Assembly: GCA_046733475.1 (NCBI GenBank)
Contig: JBKPPF010000009.1
Coordinates: 1-64,000 of the forward strand
Length of the DNA stretch: 64,000 nt
Direction of reading: 5' to 3'
Source: DATEOR01 sp046733475
Lineage (GTDB): Bacteria > Actinomycetota > Thermoleophilia > Gaiellales > Gaiellaceae
A model generated the notes under the pieces. The model was not told the origin of the DNA. It saw only the letters and a program-made list of their open reading frames with translations, and ran no database searches. Of this stretch, positions 7,922 to 15,624 are shown one piece after another. The translations under genes were made by a program, and so were the position numbers. Numbering within the stretch: position 1 is the first letter of the stretch; each line of letters begins with the position of its first letter.

Positions 7922-7993
7922 CGAGGGAGCTACACAGTGACAGGCTCATCGGACGGTCGATCCTCCATCCGGGACTGGGTCTACGCTGCGGCC

Positions 7994-8206
7994 ATGCGTA
8001 CCTATCTCACCCTCGCAAATGGAAAGGCCTTTGACGTGGATGGCGAGCTGCTTGACGTGGCACGGCAGCTTCAGGTGGAAGGTCCTTCACCCCGCCTCGT
8101 CTCGTTCACGGCACATATCTCCGGCAAGGTGACCAGTGTCCTTGTCAATGCTGAGCACGTTGTGCTTCTTGCGGCCGCGACAGGGTCTGACTTTCGTTCC
8201 GCCTAG
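7994..8206 (+). CDS. Small protein of unknown function
   Basis: A 70-residue protein from ATG 7994; the open frame extends upstream but without protein-like composition. It shows alternating hydrophobic and polar residues (YLTLANGKAFDVDGELL, TSVLVNAEHVVLLA), which suggests a small beta-rich fold. It is the first of three closely packed genes: its stop at 8206 is 3 nt from the next ATG. I do not recognise the family. Confidence 0.5.
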   Translation: MRTYLTLANGKAFDVDGELLDVARQLQVEGPSPRLVSFTAHISGKVTSVLVNAEHVVLLAAATGSDFRSA

Positions 8207-8209
8207 GTG

Positions 8210-8299
8210 ATGCCCACAGCGCTCGACAACGGTCAGCGCTCTCCGCGCAAGCAGCTAGCGGCGCTCGTGAAACGCTTGCTCGATTCGCTTAGGCGTTGA
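8210..8299 (+). CDS. 29-residue basic mini-protein
   Basis: ATG 8210 begins 3 nt after the previous stop, and its own stop overlaps the next gene's start (TTGA at 8296-8299), as in translationally coupled genes. The peptide has a basic amphipathic C-terminal part (LAALVKRLLDSLRR). It could be a real micro-protein or simply a leader that couples the next gene. Short length limits confidence. Confidence 0.35.
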   Translation: MPTALDNGQRSPRKQLAALVKRLLDSLRR

Positions 8300-8913
8300 G
8301 CAACCGAGAAATCCTCTGGGGAGCTCTCGCCGGCGTCTTCCTCAACCTTGTCCTCGCCGTCTTCCTTTCGGATGTCTGGTCGGACGTGGGGGCAGCAGAT
8401 TGGCTCGTCACCCTCGGAGCTTTCAACGAGTTACTCGGGGTACTGCTTGTCGCGACCCCCGAGCTTGAACCTCGGGCGCGCAGACTGGGCGGGAAGTTCG
8501 GCGCGACTCTGAAATCAGCTTCTAGGACAATCGTCCGGCGTCTTCGAACGCTCTCTGGCCTAGGGCTTCAAGAGACCGTTGACATGGGTGGTGCGGTAGG
8601 AGCGAGTGCGGTACTTGGATACGACATCAAGCGGGTGTCGGAGGATATGCCTGACGGTTCCATTGAAGACCAGATGCGCTGGCTTGTTGAACAGCTTCAA
8701 CTAGAGAGTGCGAGAGTGGACGAGCTCGACAAGACAATTCGCGACTATCCCGAGTCCTGGAGGGCCGATATAGAGGCGGTCCGCCACCAGTTGGAGGCTG
8801 GTCAGCGCGAAGCGATCCACCGTTCCGCAGAGCGGCGCATCCATATCCGTCTGCTCGGCCTCGCCTACGTCGTCCTCGGCCTAGTGCTGTCGTTGATCGG
8901 CAACTTGGTGTAG
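8296..8913 (+). CDS. Membrane protein with central coiled coil
   Basis: A 205-residue protein. The frame is closed by a TAG six bases before TTG 8296, so TTG (overlapping the mini-gene stop) is the likely start. It has N-terminal hydrophobic segments at about 7-25 and 35-52, a long polar helical region (about 110-170, rich in E, Q and R) and a C-terminal transmembrane helix (about 186-203). The layout suggests a membrane-tethered coiled-coil protein. No family is recognised and no enzymatic motif is visible. It is the last gene before the recombinase, which converges on it. Confidence 0.55.
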   Translation: MSNREILWGALAGVFLNLVLAVFLSDVWSDVGAADWLVTLGAFNELLGVLLVATPELEPRARRLGGKFGATLKSASRTIVRRLRTLSGLGLQETVDMGGAVGASAVLGYDIKRVSEDMPDGSIEDQMRWLVEQLQLESARVDELDKTIRDYPESWRADIEAVRHQLEAGQREAIHRSAERRIHIRLLGLAYVVLGLVLSLIGNLV

Positions 8914-9113
8914 CTCCGAACTTCCCGCAGGATCGGGAGCAGAAGTAGGAGGTTCATTGTGTCGGCGTCCACGGCTCGGTTATCGGCTAGCGCTACGCTT
9001 GCGGGCGGGGAGGGTCGTAGGTTGTGACCTGTGACAAGTGAGCTTCCTCCGCGCCCTCCCCACATGAGAAGAGCGCCCGCAAGACGCTCTCTCAGTTCCG
9101 GGCTAGGTGGATC
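8914..9113. other. 200-bp convergent intergenic region
   Basis: No gene is seen here. It contains the left copy of a 12-bp repeat (9024-9035) and GC-rich sequence with CCGCGCCCTCCCC. No clear terminator hairpin was noticed. Confidence 0.4.
9024..9035. repeat. 12-bp direct repeat, copy 1 (3' side of the recombinase gene)
   Basis: GTGACCTGTGAC is identical to 10267-10278. The two copies bracket the recombinase gene, as arm-type integrase-binding sites or attachment-site parts might. Confidence 0.5.
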
Positions 9114-10250
9114 TCAGTCGAGTGTTTCTGTCGTCTCCTGCGCGTTCAACGCGGCTCCTAGCCTCAGTGACGCAAGAGCCTCGGCATCCTCAGGAAACAC
9201 CTCTCCTGCTAAGTCGATATAGCCTCGAGTCGTCTGATAGCTGCGATGCCCTGCTCGCTGCATGATCTTCGAGGGGTGCTCACCCGCCAAGACGCCTGAG
9301 GTGATTGAAGTCACGCGCAGATCATGTGCCGGCCTGATGTATCCCTCGACGCCCGCCGCCTTCTGCGCCGCTCGAAATGCCTCTCGATAATTGAACTCGC
9401 TCATCTTCGAACCCTTGAGCGGGTGACAGAACACGTAGTCCGAGTCAGCCTTGTAGTGAGTGCGCTGGTAGTGCTTCCCGAACTCCTCCACGAGCAGAGA
9501 CGGCATGGCGACCGATCGGTTTCCTGTAGGCGTCTTTGAGTCCTCGATCCGCAGGCGCTTCTCTCTGAGGCTCACGTCACCCCAACGAAGTCCTCGGAGT
9601 TCCTTGATGCGAATCCCCAAGAGTTCGAACGTGAGGAAGGCGAGCTTAAAGGTTGGATCAGTGAACTTCGCCTCCATCGCCCGCGCCTCTTCCACCTTGA
9701 GCGCGCGAGGCTTGTAGGGAACGATCTTCGGACGACGCATCTTCCGCGTTGGGTTCTTGCCCTCCTCGATCAACCCCTCGTCTTCAGCAGCCTCGCAGAT
9801 CATCTTGAGCGTGGTGAGGATCAGGTTCGCCGACCGCGCCCGGTACCGCTCCATCAGTTCATTCGTGAACTCGCTGACGTGCTGTGGCTTGATGTCGGTT
9901 AGGCGCTTCGATCCGAAGTGAGCCGCGCAAAGGTCTTTGGCCCACCGATACTTGTCTCGGCTCTCCGCAGCCCATGCCCTCAGCGTCTCGGTCTCTTCGA
10001 GCCACCTCTCGGCGTACTCGGAGAACGTCACGGGCTTGGGCTTCCTCCAACCGCGCTTCTCCACGGCGTTGATGCGGTCGCGTAGATGCGCCTCGACCCC
10101 CTTGAACGTCCAACCCTGTGAAACGCGGCCAACCGTCTCCTTAACGGGCTTACCGTCTGCGCCGTAGAACTGCACGCGATAGGAAACGTCACCGTCCTTG
10201 TGGCGGTACTCGATCACCGTTCCTGTACCGCGCTGGCGTCGCTTGCTCAT
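9114..10250 (-). CDS. Tyrosine recombinase (phage-type integrase)
   Basis: A 378-residue protein with an N-terminal arm-binding-like domain (residues 1-70, including a beta-rich YRVQFYGADGKPV segment), a SAM-like core-binding domain (about 75-165) and a C-terminal catalytic domain. The catalytic residues are visible: R214 (GIRIKEL), K239, H309 and R312 (AHDLR), H335 (AGH) and Y344 (TRGYIDL). It cuts and joins DNA at attachment sites through a 3'-phosphotyrosine. It lies at the right end of the island and reads inward. A 12-bp direct repeat flanks the gene. No excisionase was identified. All catalytic residues are present, so it may be active. Confidence 0.93.
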   Translation of the reverse strand: MSKRRQRGTGTVIEYRHKDGDVSYRVQFYGADGKPVKETVGRVSQGWTFKGVEAHLRDRINAVEKRGWRKPKPVTFSEYAERWLEETETLRAWAAESRDKYRWAKDLCAAHFGSKRLTDIKPQHVSEFTNELMERYRARSANLILTTLKMICEAAEDEGLIEEGKNPTRKMRRPKIVPYKPRALKVEEARAMEAKFTDPTFKLAFLTFELLGIRIKELRGLRWGDVSLREKRLRIEDSKTPTGNRSVAMPSLLVEEFGKHYQRTHYKADSDYVFCHPLKGSKMSEFNYREAFRAAQKAAGVEGYIRPAHDLRVTSITSGVLAGEHPSKIMQRAGHRSYQTTRGYIDLAGEVFPEDAEALASLRLGAALNAQETTETLD

Positions 10251-10266
10251 GCTTCCTCCCTGCTAG

Positions 10267-10278
10267 GTGACCTGTGAC
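10267..10278. repeat. 12-bp direct repeat, copy 2 (upstream of the recombinase gene)
   Basis: GTGACCTGTGAC, identical to 9024-9035, lies 17 bp before the recombinase start. It is nested in a 7-bp inverted repeat, TGCTAGG (10261-10267) and CCTAGCA (10288-10294), which could be an operator or att core. Confidence 0.5.
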
Positions 10279-10327
10279 CTGATGAATCCTAGCAGATTGA
10301 TGCAACGTCTTCGTGCAACGAGGACGG

Positions 10328-11137
10328 CTAGGCCACACCAACCGTTTCTTCATGCGAGATTTCGGTTCTTCCATAACGGAACCACCAGTTGACCTCGGCT
10401 CCGAGCACGAGCACGTTCGCCATCAGGTAGAGCCAGAACAGCAGGAGCACGAGGCCGCCGAATGCCTGCAAGGTGACGAGGTCGCCGCTCGTCACTCGGA
10501 CAAACGCCGGCAGGGCTTGGAAGCTCACCTGGAGGAGCACCGTTGCGAACACCGCGCCGGGGAACGTCTCGCTCCACGTGAGCGCTGCGTTCGTGAGCAG
10601 GTTGTAGAGCGTCCAGAGGAGCCCGAAGATGAGCGTTGTCGAAACGGCGAGTGCGTAGACGTAGGAGAGCACCCCGCCGGCGACGCCCGTGTTGTGGATG
10701 AGGTCGACGCCGACGGAACCGACCACGAGCGCAACGAAGAGCACGGCAAGGGACGAGGCGACGAGCGCGAGCACGAGGAGCTTCTGGCGGACGAAGGAGC
10801 GGTTCGGGAGCCCGTAGACGATGTTGAACGCTGACTCGAGAACGCTGAAGAAGCCGAGCGCCCCCCAGAGGAGCGCGATGCCGCCGATGATCCCGATGGA
10901 CGTGGCCTGGTCCTGGATCGAGCGCACGACGGTCAGCAGGCGGTCGACCGAGCTCGCAGGGAAGGCGCGCCGCAATTCCTCGACCAGATAGCTCGACTCG
11001 GTCTGCTGGCCGGCGAGCGCGGTAAGCGAGAGCGCGAGGAAGAGGAGGGGGACGAACGAGAGGAGCGCGAAGTAGGCGATCATCGCCGCGAGATGCGTTC
11101 CACGGTCTGCGAGGAACTTGGAGACGATGCGATGCAC
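10328..11137 (-). CDS. yihY: YihY/BrkB-family membrane protein
   Basis: A 269-residue protein from GTG 11137 (HRIVSKFLADRG), with six hydrophobic helices and the family's AAMIAYFALLSFVPLL opening. Further landmarks are GIIGGIALLWGALGFFSVLESAFN, the loop GLPNRSFVRQK, and a C-terminal GAEVNWW. YihY/BrkB proteins are inner-membrane proteins of uncertain function. An ATG at 11185 would add 16 residues but would overlap the start of the divergent roadblock gene, so GTG is preferred. The stop lies right at the edge of the island. Confidence 0.85.
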   Translation of the reverse strand: MHRIVSKFLADRGTHLAAMIAYFALLSFVPLLFLALSLTALAGQQTESSYLVEELRRAFPASSVDRLLTVVRSIQDQATSIGIIGGIALLWGALGFFSVLESAFNIVYGLPNRSFVRQKLLVLALVASSLAVLFVALVVGSVGVDLIHNTGVAGGVLSYVYALAVSTTLIFGLLWTLYNLLTNAALTWSETFPGAVFATVLLQVSFQALPAFVRVTSGDLVTLQAFGGLVLLLFWLYLMANVLVLGAEVNWWFRYGRTEISHEETVGVA

Positions 11138-11183
11138 GCCGCCCGGAGTGTAGGGATCGGGGCTGTGGTAGCTTCTCCCCCGC

Positions 11184-11618
11184 ATGGACGCGGCGCAGGC
11201 TCTCGCCGATCTCACCGAGATCTCCGCGCAGATCGAAGCTGCGGTTCTCGCCGACCACGATGGGGCGGTCGTCGCCTCGACGCTCGGCGACGAGATCGCC
11301 GCGAGATCCTTTGCTGAAGCCGCCGCCGAGCTCCTCTCAGCCGCCGACGAAGTCCGCACCGAGCCGGGCTCGGATCCCCTCGTCCAGGTCGAGGGCGCGG
11401 CGCTCGACGGCTCCGTCTTCGTCGCCAAGGACGACCGGCATCTCGTCGCTGCGGTGACGAGGCCGAGGCCGACCGTCGGCCTTGTCTTCTACGACCTGAA
11501 GACGTGCTTGCGGATGCTGGAGCGCGAGGAGGAGACGAAGGCCGCGAAGGCGACCGCCACGCACCGTCGCGCGACCGCGAAGAAGAAGACCGAGGAAGGC
11601 GAGAGTGAAAGCTCGTAG
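11184..11618 (+). CDS. Roadblock/LC7-like domain protein
   Basis: A 144-residue protein. Residues 1-115 have the roadblock fold pattern: an N-terminal helix (AQALADLTEISAQIEAAV), a strand with LADHDGAVVAST, a helix with FAEAAAELLSAADEV and strands ending in HLVAAVTRPRPTVGLVFYDLKT. The C-terminal tail is charged (K/E/T-rich). Roadblock proteins dimerise and regulate small GTPases or motors; in actinobacteria they occur in cvn-type operons, but no GTPase is adjacent here. It overlaps the next gene by 14 nt and so belongs with the small membrane protein and pyrE. Confidence 0.75.
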   Translation: MDAAQALADLTEISAQIEAAVLADHDGAVVASTLGDEIAARSFAEAAAELLSAADEVRTEPGSDPLVQVEGAALDGSVFVAKDDRHLVAAVTRPRPTVGLVFYDLKTCLRMLEREEETKAAKATATHRRATAKKKTEEGESESS

Positions 11619-11814
11619 CGCCGTCGGGCTCCTCGCCGCGGGCGCCGCGCTTGCCGGCGCGATCGTGTTCGTCCGGACGAAGACGCAGGTCGAGCGCGAG
11701 CACGTCGACGTCTACTTCGCCGACGGCTCGATGGTCTCGCTCGAAGCCGGCTCCGCCGACGGGGACAAGCTGCTTCCCCTCGCCCGCCGCGCGCTCGCGT
11801 CGGCGCGGGGATGA
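11605..11814 (+). CDS. Small membrane-anchored protein
   Basis: A 69-residue protein. After a basic start (MKAR) comes a hydrophobic helix (AVGLLAAGAALAGAIVFV), then a soluble tail EHVDVYFADGSMVSLEAGSADGDKLLPLARRAL. It overlaps the roadblock gene by 14 nt and pyrE by 4 nt (ATGA), a strong sign that it is a real coupled gene. The function is unknown; the tail could be a small interaction module for the roadblock protein. Confidence 0.6.
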   Translation: MKARSAVGLLAAGAALAGAIVFVRTKTQVEREHVDVYFADGSMVSLEAGSADGDKLLPLARRALASARG

Positions 11815-12341
11815 CGGACCCAGAGCTCGCAAGCCTCCTCCGCGAGCACGCGCTTCTCGAGGGGGACTTCGTGCTGCGTTCGGGACGCCGATCGAGCTAC
11901 TACCTGGACAAGTACCGCTTCGAGACGAGACCCGATCTTCTGAAGGAGCTCGGCGAGCGGATCGCCGCCCGCGTGCGCGAGTCGGCTCCGGAGGCGCGGC
12001 GTCTTGCCGGGCCCGAGCTCGGCGCCGTCGCGCTCGCGGCCTCGGCCTCGCTCGCGGGAAGCCTCCCCTTCCTCATCGTCCGCAAGGAAGCGAAGGGGTA
12101 CGGGACCGAACGGCGGATCGAGGGCGTGTTCGAGGCGGGCGAAGAGGTCTGTCTCGTCGAGGACGTGGTCACGAGCGGGGGCGCCGCGGAGCAGGCGGTC
12201 GAGGCCCTCCGGGAGGCCGGGCTCGTGTGCCGGACAGCGGTCTGCGTCGTCGATCGGGAGGAGGGTGCGGCCGACGCGCTCGCCCGGCAAGCGGTCCGCC
12301 TCATGCCGATTTTTAGGGCCTCGGACATCCTGCCGGGCTGA
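11811..12341 (+). CDS. pyrE: Orotate phosphoribosyltransferase
   Basis: A 176-residue enzyme that joins orotate to PRPP to make OMP, the fifth step of UMP synthesis. The PRPP-binding motif VCLVEDVVTSGGAA lies at residues 113-126. FVLRSGRRSSYYLDKYRFETRP near the N-terminus and the flexible-loop segment RKEAKGYGTERRIEG (91-105) match the family. Length is normal. It starts in a 4-nt overlap with the small membrane protein gene. pyrF, the next enzyme in the pathway, lies 2.4 kb downstream in the same orientation. Confidence 0.93.
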   Translation: MTDPELASLLREHALLEGDFVLRSGRRSSYYLDKYRFETRPDLLKELGERIAARVRESAPEARRLAGPELGAVALAASASLAGSLPFLIVRKEAKGYGTERRIEGVFEAGEEVCLVEDVVTSGGAAEQAVEALREAGLVCRTAVCVVDREEGAADALARQAVRLMPIFRASDILPG

Positions 12342-12438
12342 AAAGACCCGCAAACCCGCATGGTTGCGTGCTATCAGGCGTTGCTGTTAGGGTCCTCGCG
12401 GTTCTTAAGCAATGAACGTTGACGGAAGGAGAGGGCAA

Positions 12439-12714
12439 GTGACAAAGGCCGAGTTCACCGACAGGGTGGCATCGAAGAGCGGGCTCTCGAAGCGGGATGC
12501 AACGAAGGCGGTCGACGCATTCCTCGATTCGATCACCGAGGCTCTCAAGGGCGGCGAGCAGGTCGCGTTCACGGGCTTCGGCAAGTTCTCGCCACAGCAT
12601 CGCAAGGAGCGGCAGGGCGTGAACCCCCGCACCGGCCAGAAGGTGACGATCCCCGCGGCTCGCGTTCCGAAGTTCTCCGCCGGCAGCCAGCTGAAGCAAG
12701 CGCTCAAGCAGTAA
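12439..12714 (+). CDS. hup: HU-family DNA-binding protein
   Basis: A 91-residue protein from GTG 12439, chosen because GGAAGGAGAGGG precedes it; an ATG 27 nt upstream would add a non-conserved MNVDGRRGQ. It follows the HU fold: TKAEFTDRVASKSGLSKRDATKAVDAFLDSI helices, then FGKFSPQHRKERQGVNPRTGQKV (beta arms with the RxGxNPxTG core) and IPAARVPKF. HU compacts the nucleoid. Unlike mycobacterial HU it lacks the long lysine/alanine tail. A strong terminator follows. Confidence 0.95.
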   Translation: MTKAEFTDRVASKSGLSKRDATKAVDAFLDSITEALKGGEQVAFTGFGKFSPQHRKERQGVNPRTGQKVTIPAARVPKFSAGSQLKQALKQ

Positions 12715-12738
12715 CACCCCTCCTTCCGGTGAAACTCC

Positions 12739-12764
12739 GACGGGGGCCCACGCGGGCCCCCGTC
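12739..12764 (+). terminator. Rho-independent terminator of hup
   Basis: An 11-bp perfect stem (GACGGGGGCCC at 12739-12749, complement at 12754-12764) with an ACGC loop, followed by TCTTGTT. It stands immediately upstream of the LexA box. Confidence 0.9.
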
Positions 12765-12785
12765 TCTTGTTCCAGCCGGTGCCTG

Positions 12786-12803
12786 TGCGAACATATGTTC
12801 GCA
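12786..12803 (+). promoter_or_regulatory. LexA-type SOS box overlapping the start codon
   Basis: TGCGAACATATGTTCGCA is a perfect 18-bp palindrome containing CGAAC-N4-GTTCG, the Gram-positive/actinobacterial LexA operator. Its last base is the A of the ATG at 12803. A -10-like CATATG inside the palindrome would place transcription start at or next to that ATG, so the mRNA may be leaderless and LexA would sit directly on the promoter. Confidence 0.85.
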
Positions 12804-14503
12804 TGGAGGCGCAGCTCACCTTCGACGCCGCCGACCGGCTGGTCGATCTGGTCGAGGAACGGCGCGCGCCCGTCGCAGCCGAGGAGGCCGCCCGCGCGCT
12901 CTTCGCGCTCGCCTTCGCGCCGGCGGGCCTTGCACACAGCCTCCTCGACGACGTCGTCAGCGGCGACTCGCGACTCGCATGGCGGGGGTCGGCGGTCGCG
13001 CTCGCGGACGACCCGACGGAGCAGCTGCCGTTGGAGGCGGCTCGCTACGTCGTCGTCGACCTGGAGACCACCGGCCTCCGGCCCGGCCGCTCCGCGATCT
13101 GCGAGATCGGAGCGGTCCGGCTCGAAGGCCTGACGCATGCGGGCACGTTCCAGACGCTGGTCGATCCCGGCGTTCCGCTTCCCCCCGTCGTCACCTCGCT
13201 GACAGGGATCGAGGACCGGGACCTCGCAGGCGCTCCGTCGCCCGTGCTTGCAGTCCAGCGCTTCCTCGACTTCGCGTCGGAAGCTGTTCTCGTCGCGCAC
13301 AACGCGCGCTTCGACATCGGCTTCATCGACCGCGAGGTCGAGCTCGTGGAGGGCCGCCGGCTGGCGGCGCCGGTCATCGACACCGTCGGGCTGGCGCGGC
13401 GCCTGCTGGCCGGGCGTGTGGCGCGCGCCAGCCTGAGCTCCCTGTCGCACTTCTTCGGGACCTCGACGCGGCCGTGCCACCGCGCGTTACCCGACGCCGA
13501 GGCGACCGCCGAGATTCTCCTGCGGCTGATCGGCCTCGCCCAGGAACGAGGAGCACGAACCGTGGCCGACCTCGGCCGGCTCGCGGCGCCCCGCATGAGG
13601 CGCGTCTACGACAAGCGCGCGCTCGCGTTCGGCGCGCCGTCGTCCCCGGGCGTCTATCTCTTCGTGGGGGAGGGAGACCAGATCCTCTACGTGGGCCGCG
13701 CGCGCAACCTGCGGGAGCGGTTGCGCTCGTACTTCCGGAGCGACAGGCAGCGCCCCGCGGTGGAGGCCGCCCTCGCGGCGGTCGAGCGCATCGAGTGGCG
13801 CGTCCTCGGCTCCGAGCTCGAGGCGGCGCTCGAGGAGTTGCGCCTGATCCGCGAGGAGCGGCCGCCCGCAAACGCGCGCTCATCGCGTCCAGACCGCTAT
13901 CTCTATTTCGGGCGGCGGGGTGACCGGGTCGTGGTGAGCTCGACCCCATCCCCGCTGGGGCCAATCCGGAGCCGCCGCCGGGCCGAGCTCGCGGCGCGCG
14001 CGCTCCAGGGCGCGAGCGAGAGCGAGCTCGCGCTGCTCTCCTCGGGAGGGCCGTTGCCCCGGCTCCGCGCGAAGCTCCGCGACCTCGCGGAGTGCCTCCG
14101 CTACGAGGACGCAGCGCGCCTCCGCGACCGGATCTCTGCGCTCGAGCAGGTCGTGGAGGACCTCGACGAGCTCGAACGGCTGCGCGCCGCCCGGCTCTGC
14201 CTCGTTGCGCCCGCCGTCGCGTCCGGTTTTCGGCGCGCCTTCTTCGTGTCCGGCGGGCGGGTGGCGGCCGTCCGCACGCTGCCGCGCGGGCCGACCGCCC
14301 GCATCGAGCTTGAGGCGGGACTGGCGGAGGCCCGGTCGGCGGAGGAGTCGCTCGCGCCCGAGGACGCCGACGAGCTGCTCCTGATCGGCTCGTTTCTGCG
14401 CCGTCCGCCACCCGAGCTGGAGGTCGTGCGCATGGCAGACCTCGAACGTGGGTATCTCCCCGGCGATGAGCGACCAGCCGCCGGTGCCGGAGACACCCGA
14501 TGA
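12803..14503 (+). CDS. DEDDh (DnaQ-like) exonuclease fused to a UvrC-type GIY-YIG nuclease
   Basis: A 566-residue fusion. About 82-250 is a DnaQ-like 3'-5' exonuclease: YVVVDLETTGL with D86 and E88, VAHNARFDIGF, and a later HRALPDAEAT. About 282-360 is a GIY-YIG domain (PGVYLFVGEGDQILYVGRARNLRERLRSYF) as in UvrC. Near 430-450 there is a UvrB/UvrC-like ECLRYEDAARLRDRI helix pair. Related proteins occur widely in actinobacteria. A role in repair of bulky lesions or gap processing is inferred from the domains. The LexA box at the start supports damage induction. An earlier TTG lies inside the terminator and is unlikely to be used. Confidence 0.9.
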   Translation: MEAQLTFDAADRLVDLVEERRAPVAAEEAARALFALAFAPAGLAHSLLDDVVSGDSRLAWRGSAVALADDPTEQLPLEAARYVVVDLETTGLRPGRSAICEIGAVRLEGLTHAGTFQTLVDPGVPLPPVVTSLTGIEDRDLAGAPSPVLAVQRFLDFASEAVLVAHNARFDIGFIDREVELVEGRRLAAPVIDTVGLARRLLAGRVARASLSSLSHFFGTSTRPCHRALPDAEATAEILLRLIGLAQERGARTVADLGRLAAPRMRRVYDKRALAFGAPSSPGVYLFVGEGDQILYVGRARNLRERLRSYFRSDRQRPAVEAALAAVERIEWRVLGSELEAALEELRLIREERPPANARSSRPDRYLYFGRRGDRVVVSSTPSPLGPIRSRRRAELAARALQGASESELALLSSGGPLPRLRAKLRDLAECLRYEDAARLRDRISALEQVVEDLDELERLRAARLCLVAPAVASGFRRAFFVSGGRVAAVRTLPRGPTARIELEAGLAEARSAEESLAPEDADELLLIGSFLRRPPPELEVVRMADLERGYLPGDERPAAGAGDTR

Positions 14504-14648
14504 GGACCTGCCCCAGGATCCGGGGATCCCCGACGCGCCGCCCGCGCCCGACGAAGACGAAGAGTCGCTCGAGCGGCCGAGCTCGCCCGACGATCCACGG
14601 GGGATCGACGCGCCGGGGTCGCCGCACGTTCCGCCTCCCCAGCACTAG
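14466..14648 (+). CDS. Small proline- and acid-rich protein
   Basis: A 60-residue open frame from ATG 14466, overlapping the end of the nuclease gene by 38 nt. It is composed mostly of P, D and E (PETPDEDLPQDPGIPDAPP), so it is probably disordered. No family is recognised. Its overlap and position suggest coupling to the nuclease gene, but low complexity makes a chance frame possible. Confidence 0.4.
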   Translation: MSDQPPVPETPDEDLPQDPGIPDAPPAPDEDEESLERPSSPDDPRGIDAPGSPHVPPPQH

Positions 14649-14694
14649 TCGGATCAAGGAGAGCGTCCGCGGACAACGCTTGTAAGCTCAGTCC

Positions 14695-15624
14695 ATGGCG
14701 CAAAACCTCGAAGCCGGGGTTCCGACAGCGGCTTCGACCTTTGCGGACCGCCTGGCCGATGCCGTCGACGGAAAGCGCAGCCAGCTGCTCGTGGGCCTCG
14801 ACCCACGGTCCGACCTCCTCCCGGTCGAGCTTCGCGGCGAGACGTACCTGAGCCGCGGCGCGGCGGCGGACGCGTGCGCCCGTTTCTGTCGCGGGCTGAT
14901 CGACGCCGTCTCGCCGTATGTGGTCGGGGTGAAGCTGCAGGTCGCATTCTTCGAGGCGCTGGGCGCGGACGGCATGCGGGCCTACGAGGAGGTCTGCGAC
15001 TACGCGCGCGCGGCAACGCTCCTCGTCGTGGCCGACGGCAAACGGGGAGACGTCGGCTCGACCGCTCGCGCGTACGCGGACGCCTACCTCGAGGCCGGCG
15101 AGGACGGGCGGTTGCCCGTGGACGCGCTCACGGTGAACCCGTATCTCGGCAGCGACTCCGTCGAGCCGTTCCTCGCTGCGTGCCGGCGCTCGGGCGCGGG
15201 CATCTTCTGCCTCGTGAAGACGTCGAATGCGGGCAGCGCAGACATCCAGGACCTCGCCCTTTCGGACGGACGCCGCGTCTGGCAGCAGGTGGCGGAACTC
15301 GTCAACGAGTGGGGCTCGGGGCTCGTCGGCGAGCGTGGGCTTTCGAGCGTCGGCGCCGTCGTCGGGGCGACATATCCGCGCGCGGTGGCGGAGGCGCGGC
15401 GGCTGATGCCGCAAGCGGTTCTCCTCCTGCCGGGTATCGGCGCCCAGGGCGCGACCCCCGCCGACGTGGCACGTGCATTCACGAGCGGGCCCGCGAGCGC
15501 GCTCGTGCCGGTCTCGCGAGCGGTCATCTACGCGTTCCGCGTCGACGGGGCCGACTGGCGCAAGGCGGCCGCGGCCGAGGCCGCACGGCTCCGCAGCGAG
15601 GTCTGGGCGGCGTCTGGCTGGTGA
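14695..15624 (+). CDS. pyrF: Orotidine 5'-phosphate decarboxylase (type 2)
   Basis: A 309-residue enzyme converting OMP to UMP. It has the type-2 layout: LLVGLDPRSD near residue 30, GVKLQVAFFEALG, and the catalytic VVADGKRGDVGSTA around 110. The later LLPGIGAQGATPADV is the phosphate-binding region. The length matches the longer actinobacterial/mycobacterial form. Its stop overlaps the next gene's GTG start (GTGA). Confidence 0.93.
   Translation: MAQNLEAGVPTAASTFADRLADAVDGKRSQLLVGLDPRSDLLPVELRGETYLSRGAAADACARFCRGLIDAVSPYVVGVKLQVAFFEALGADGMRAYEEVCDYARAATLLVVADGKRGDVGSTARAYADAYLEAGEDGRLPVDALTVNPYLGSDSVEPFLAACRRSGAGIFCLVKTSNAGSADIQDLALSDGRRVWQQVAELVNEWGSGLVGERGLSSVGAVVGATYPRAVAEARRLMPQAVLLLPGIGAQGATPADVARAFTSGPASALVPVSRAVIYAFRVDGADWRKAAAAEAARLRSEVWAASGW

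Larger units (their letters stand above)
5230..10330. mobile_element. Small integrative element or genomic island with a tyrosine recombinase
   Basis: Between the nickel permease and yihY the base composition drops below the very GC-rich neighbours, housekeeping genes disappear and gene density falls. Contents: a triple non-coding repeat, a secreted protein, about 1 kb of non-coding DNA, an Lsr2-like protein, a zinc-ribbon peptide, a chain of small genes and, at the right end, a tyrosine recombinase pointing inward. No capsid, terminase, relaxase or replication gene is recognised. The boundaries are approximate because no convincing att duplication was found by eye. Confidence 0.6.

Noticed and set aside
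12412..12438. An upstream ATG start for HU
   Set aside because: It would place GGAAGGAGAGGG inside the coding region and add a tail not seen in HU proteins; GTG 12439 fits the Shine-Dalgarno and the family.
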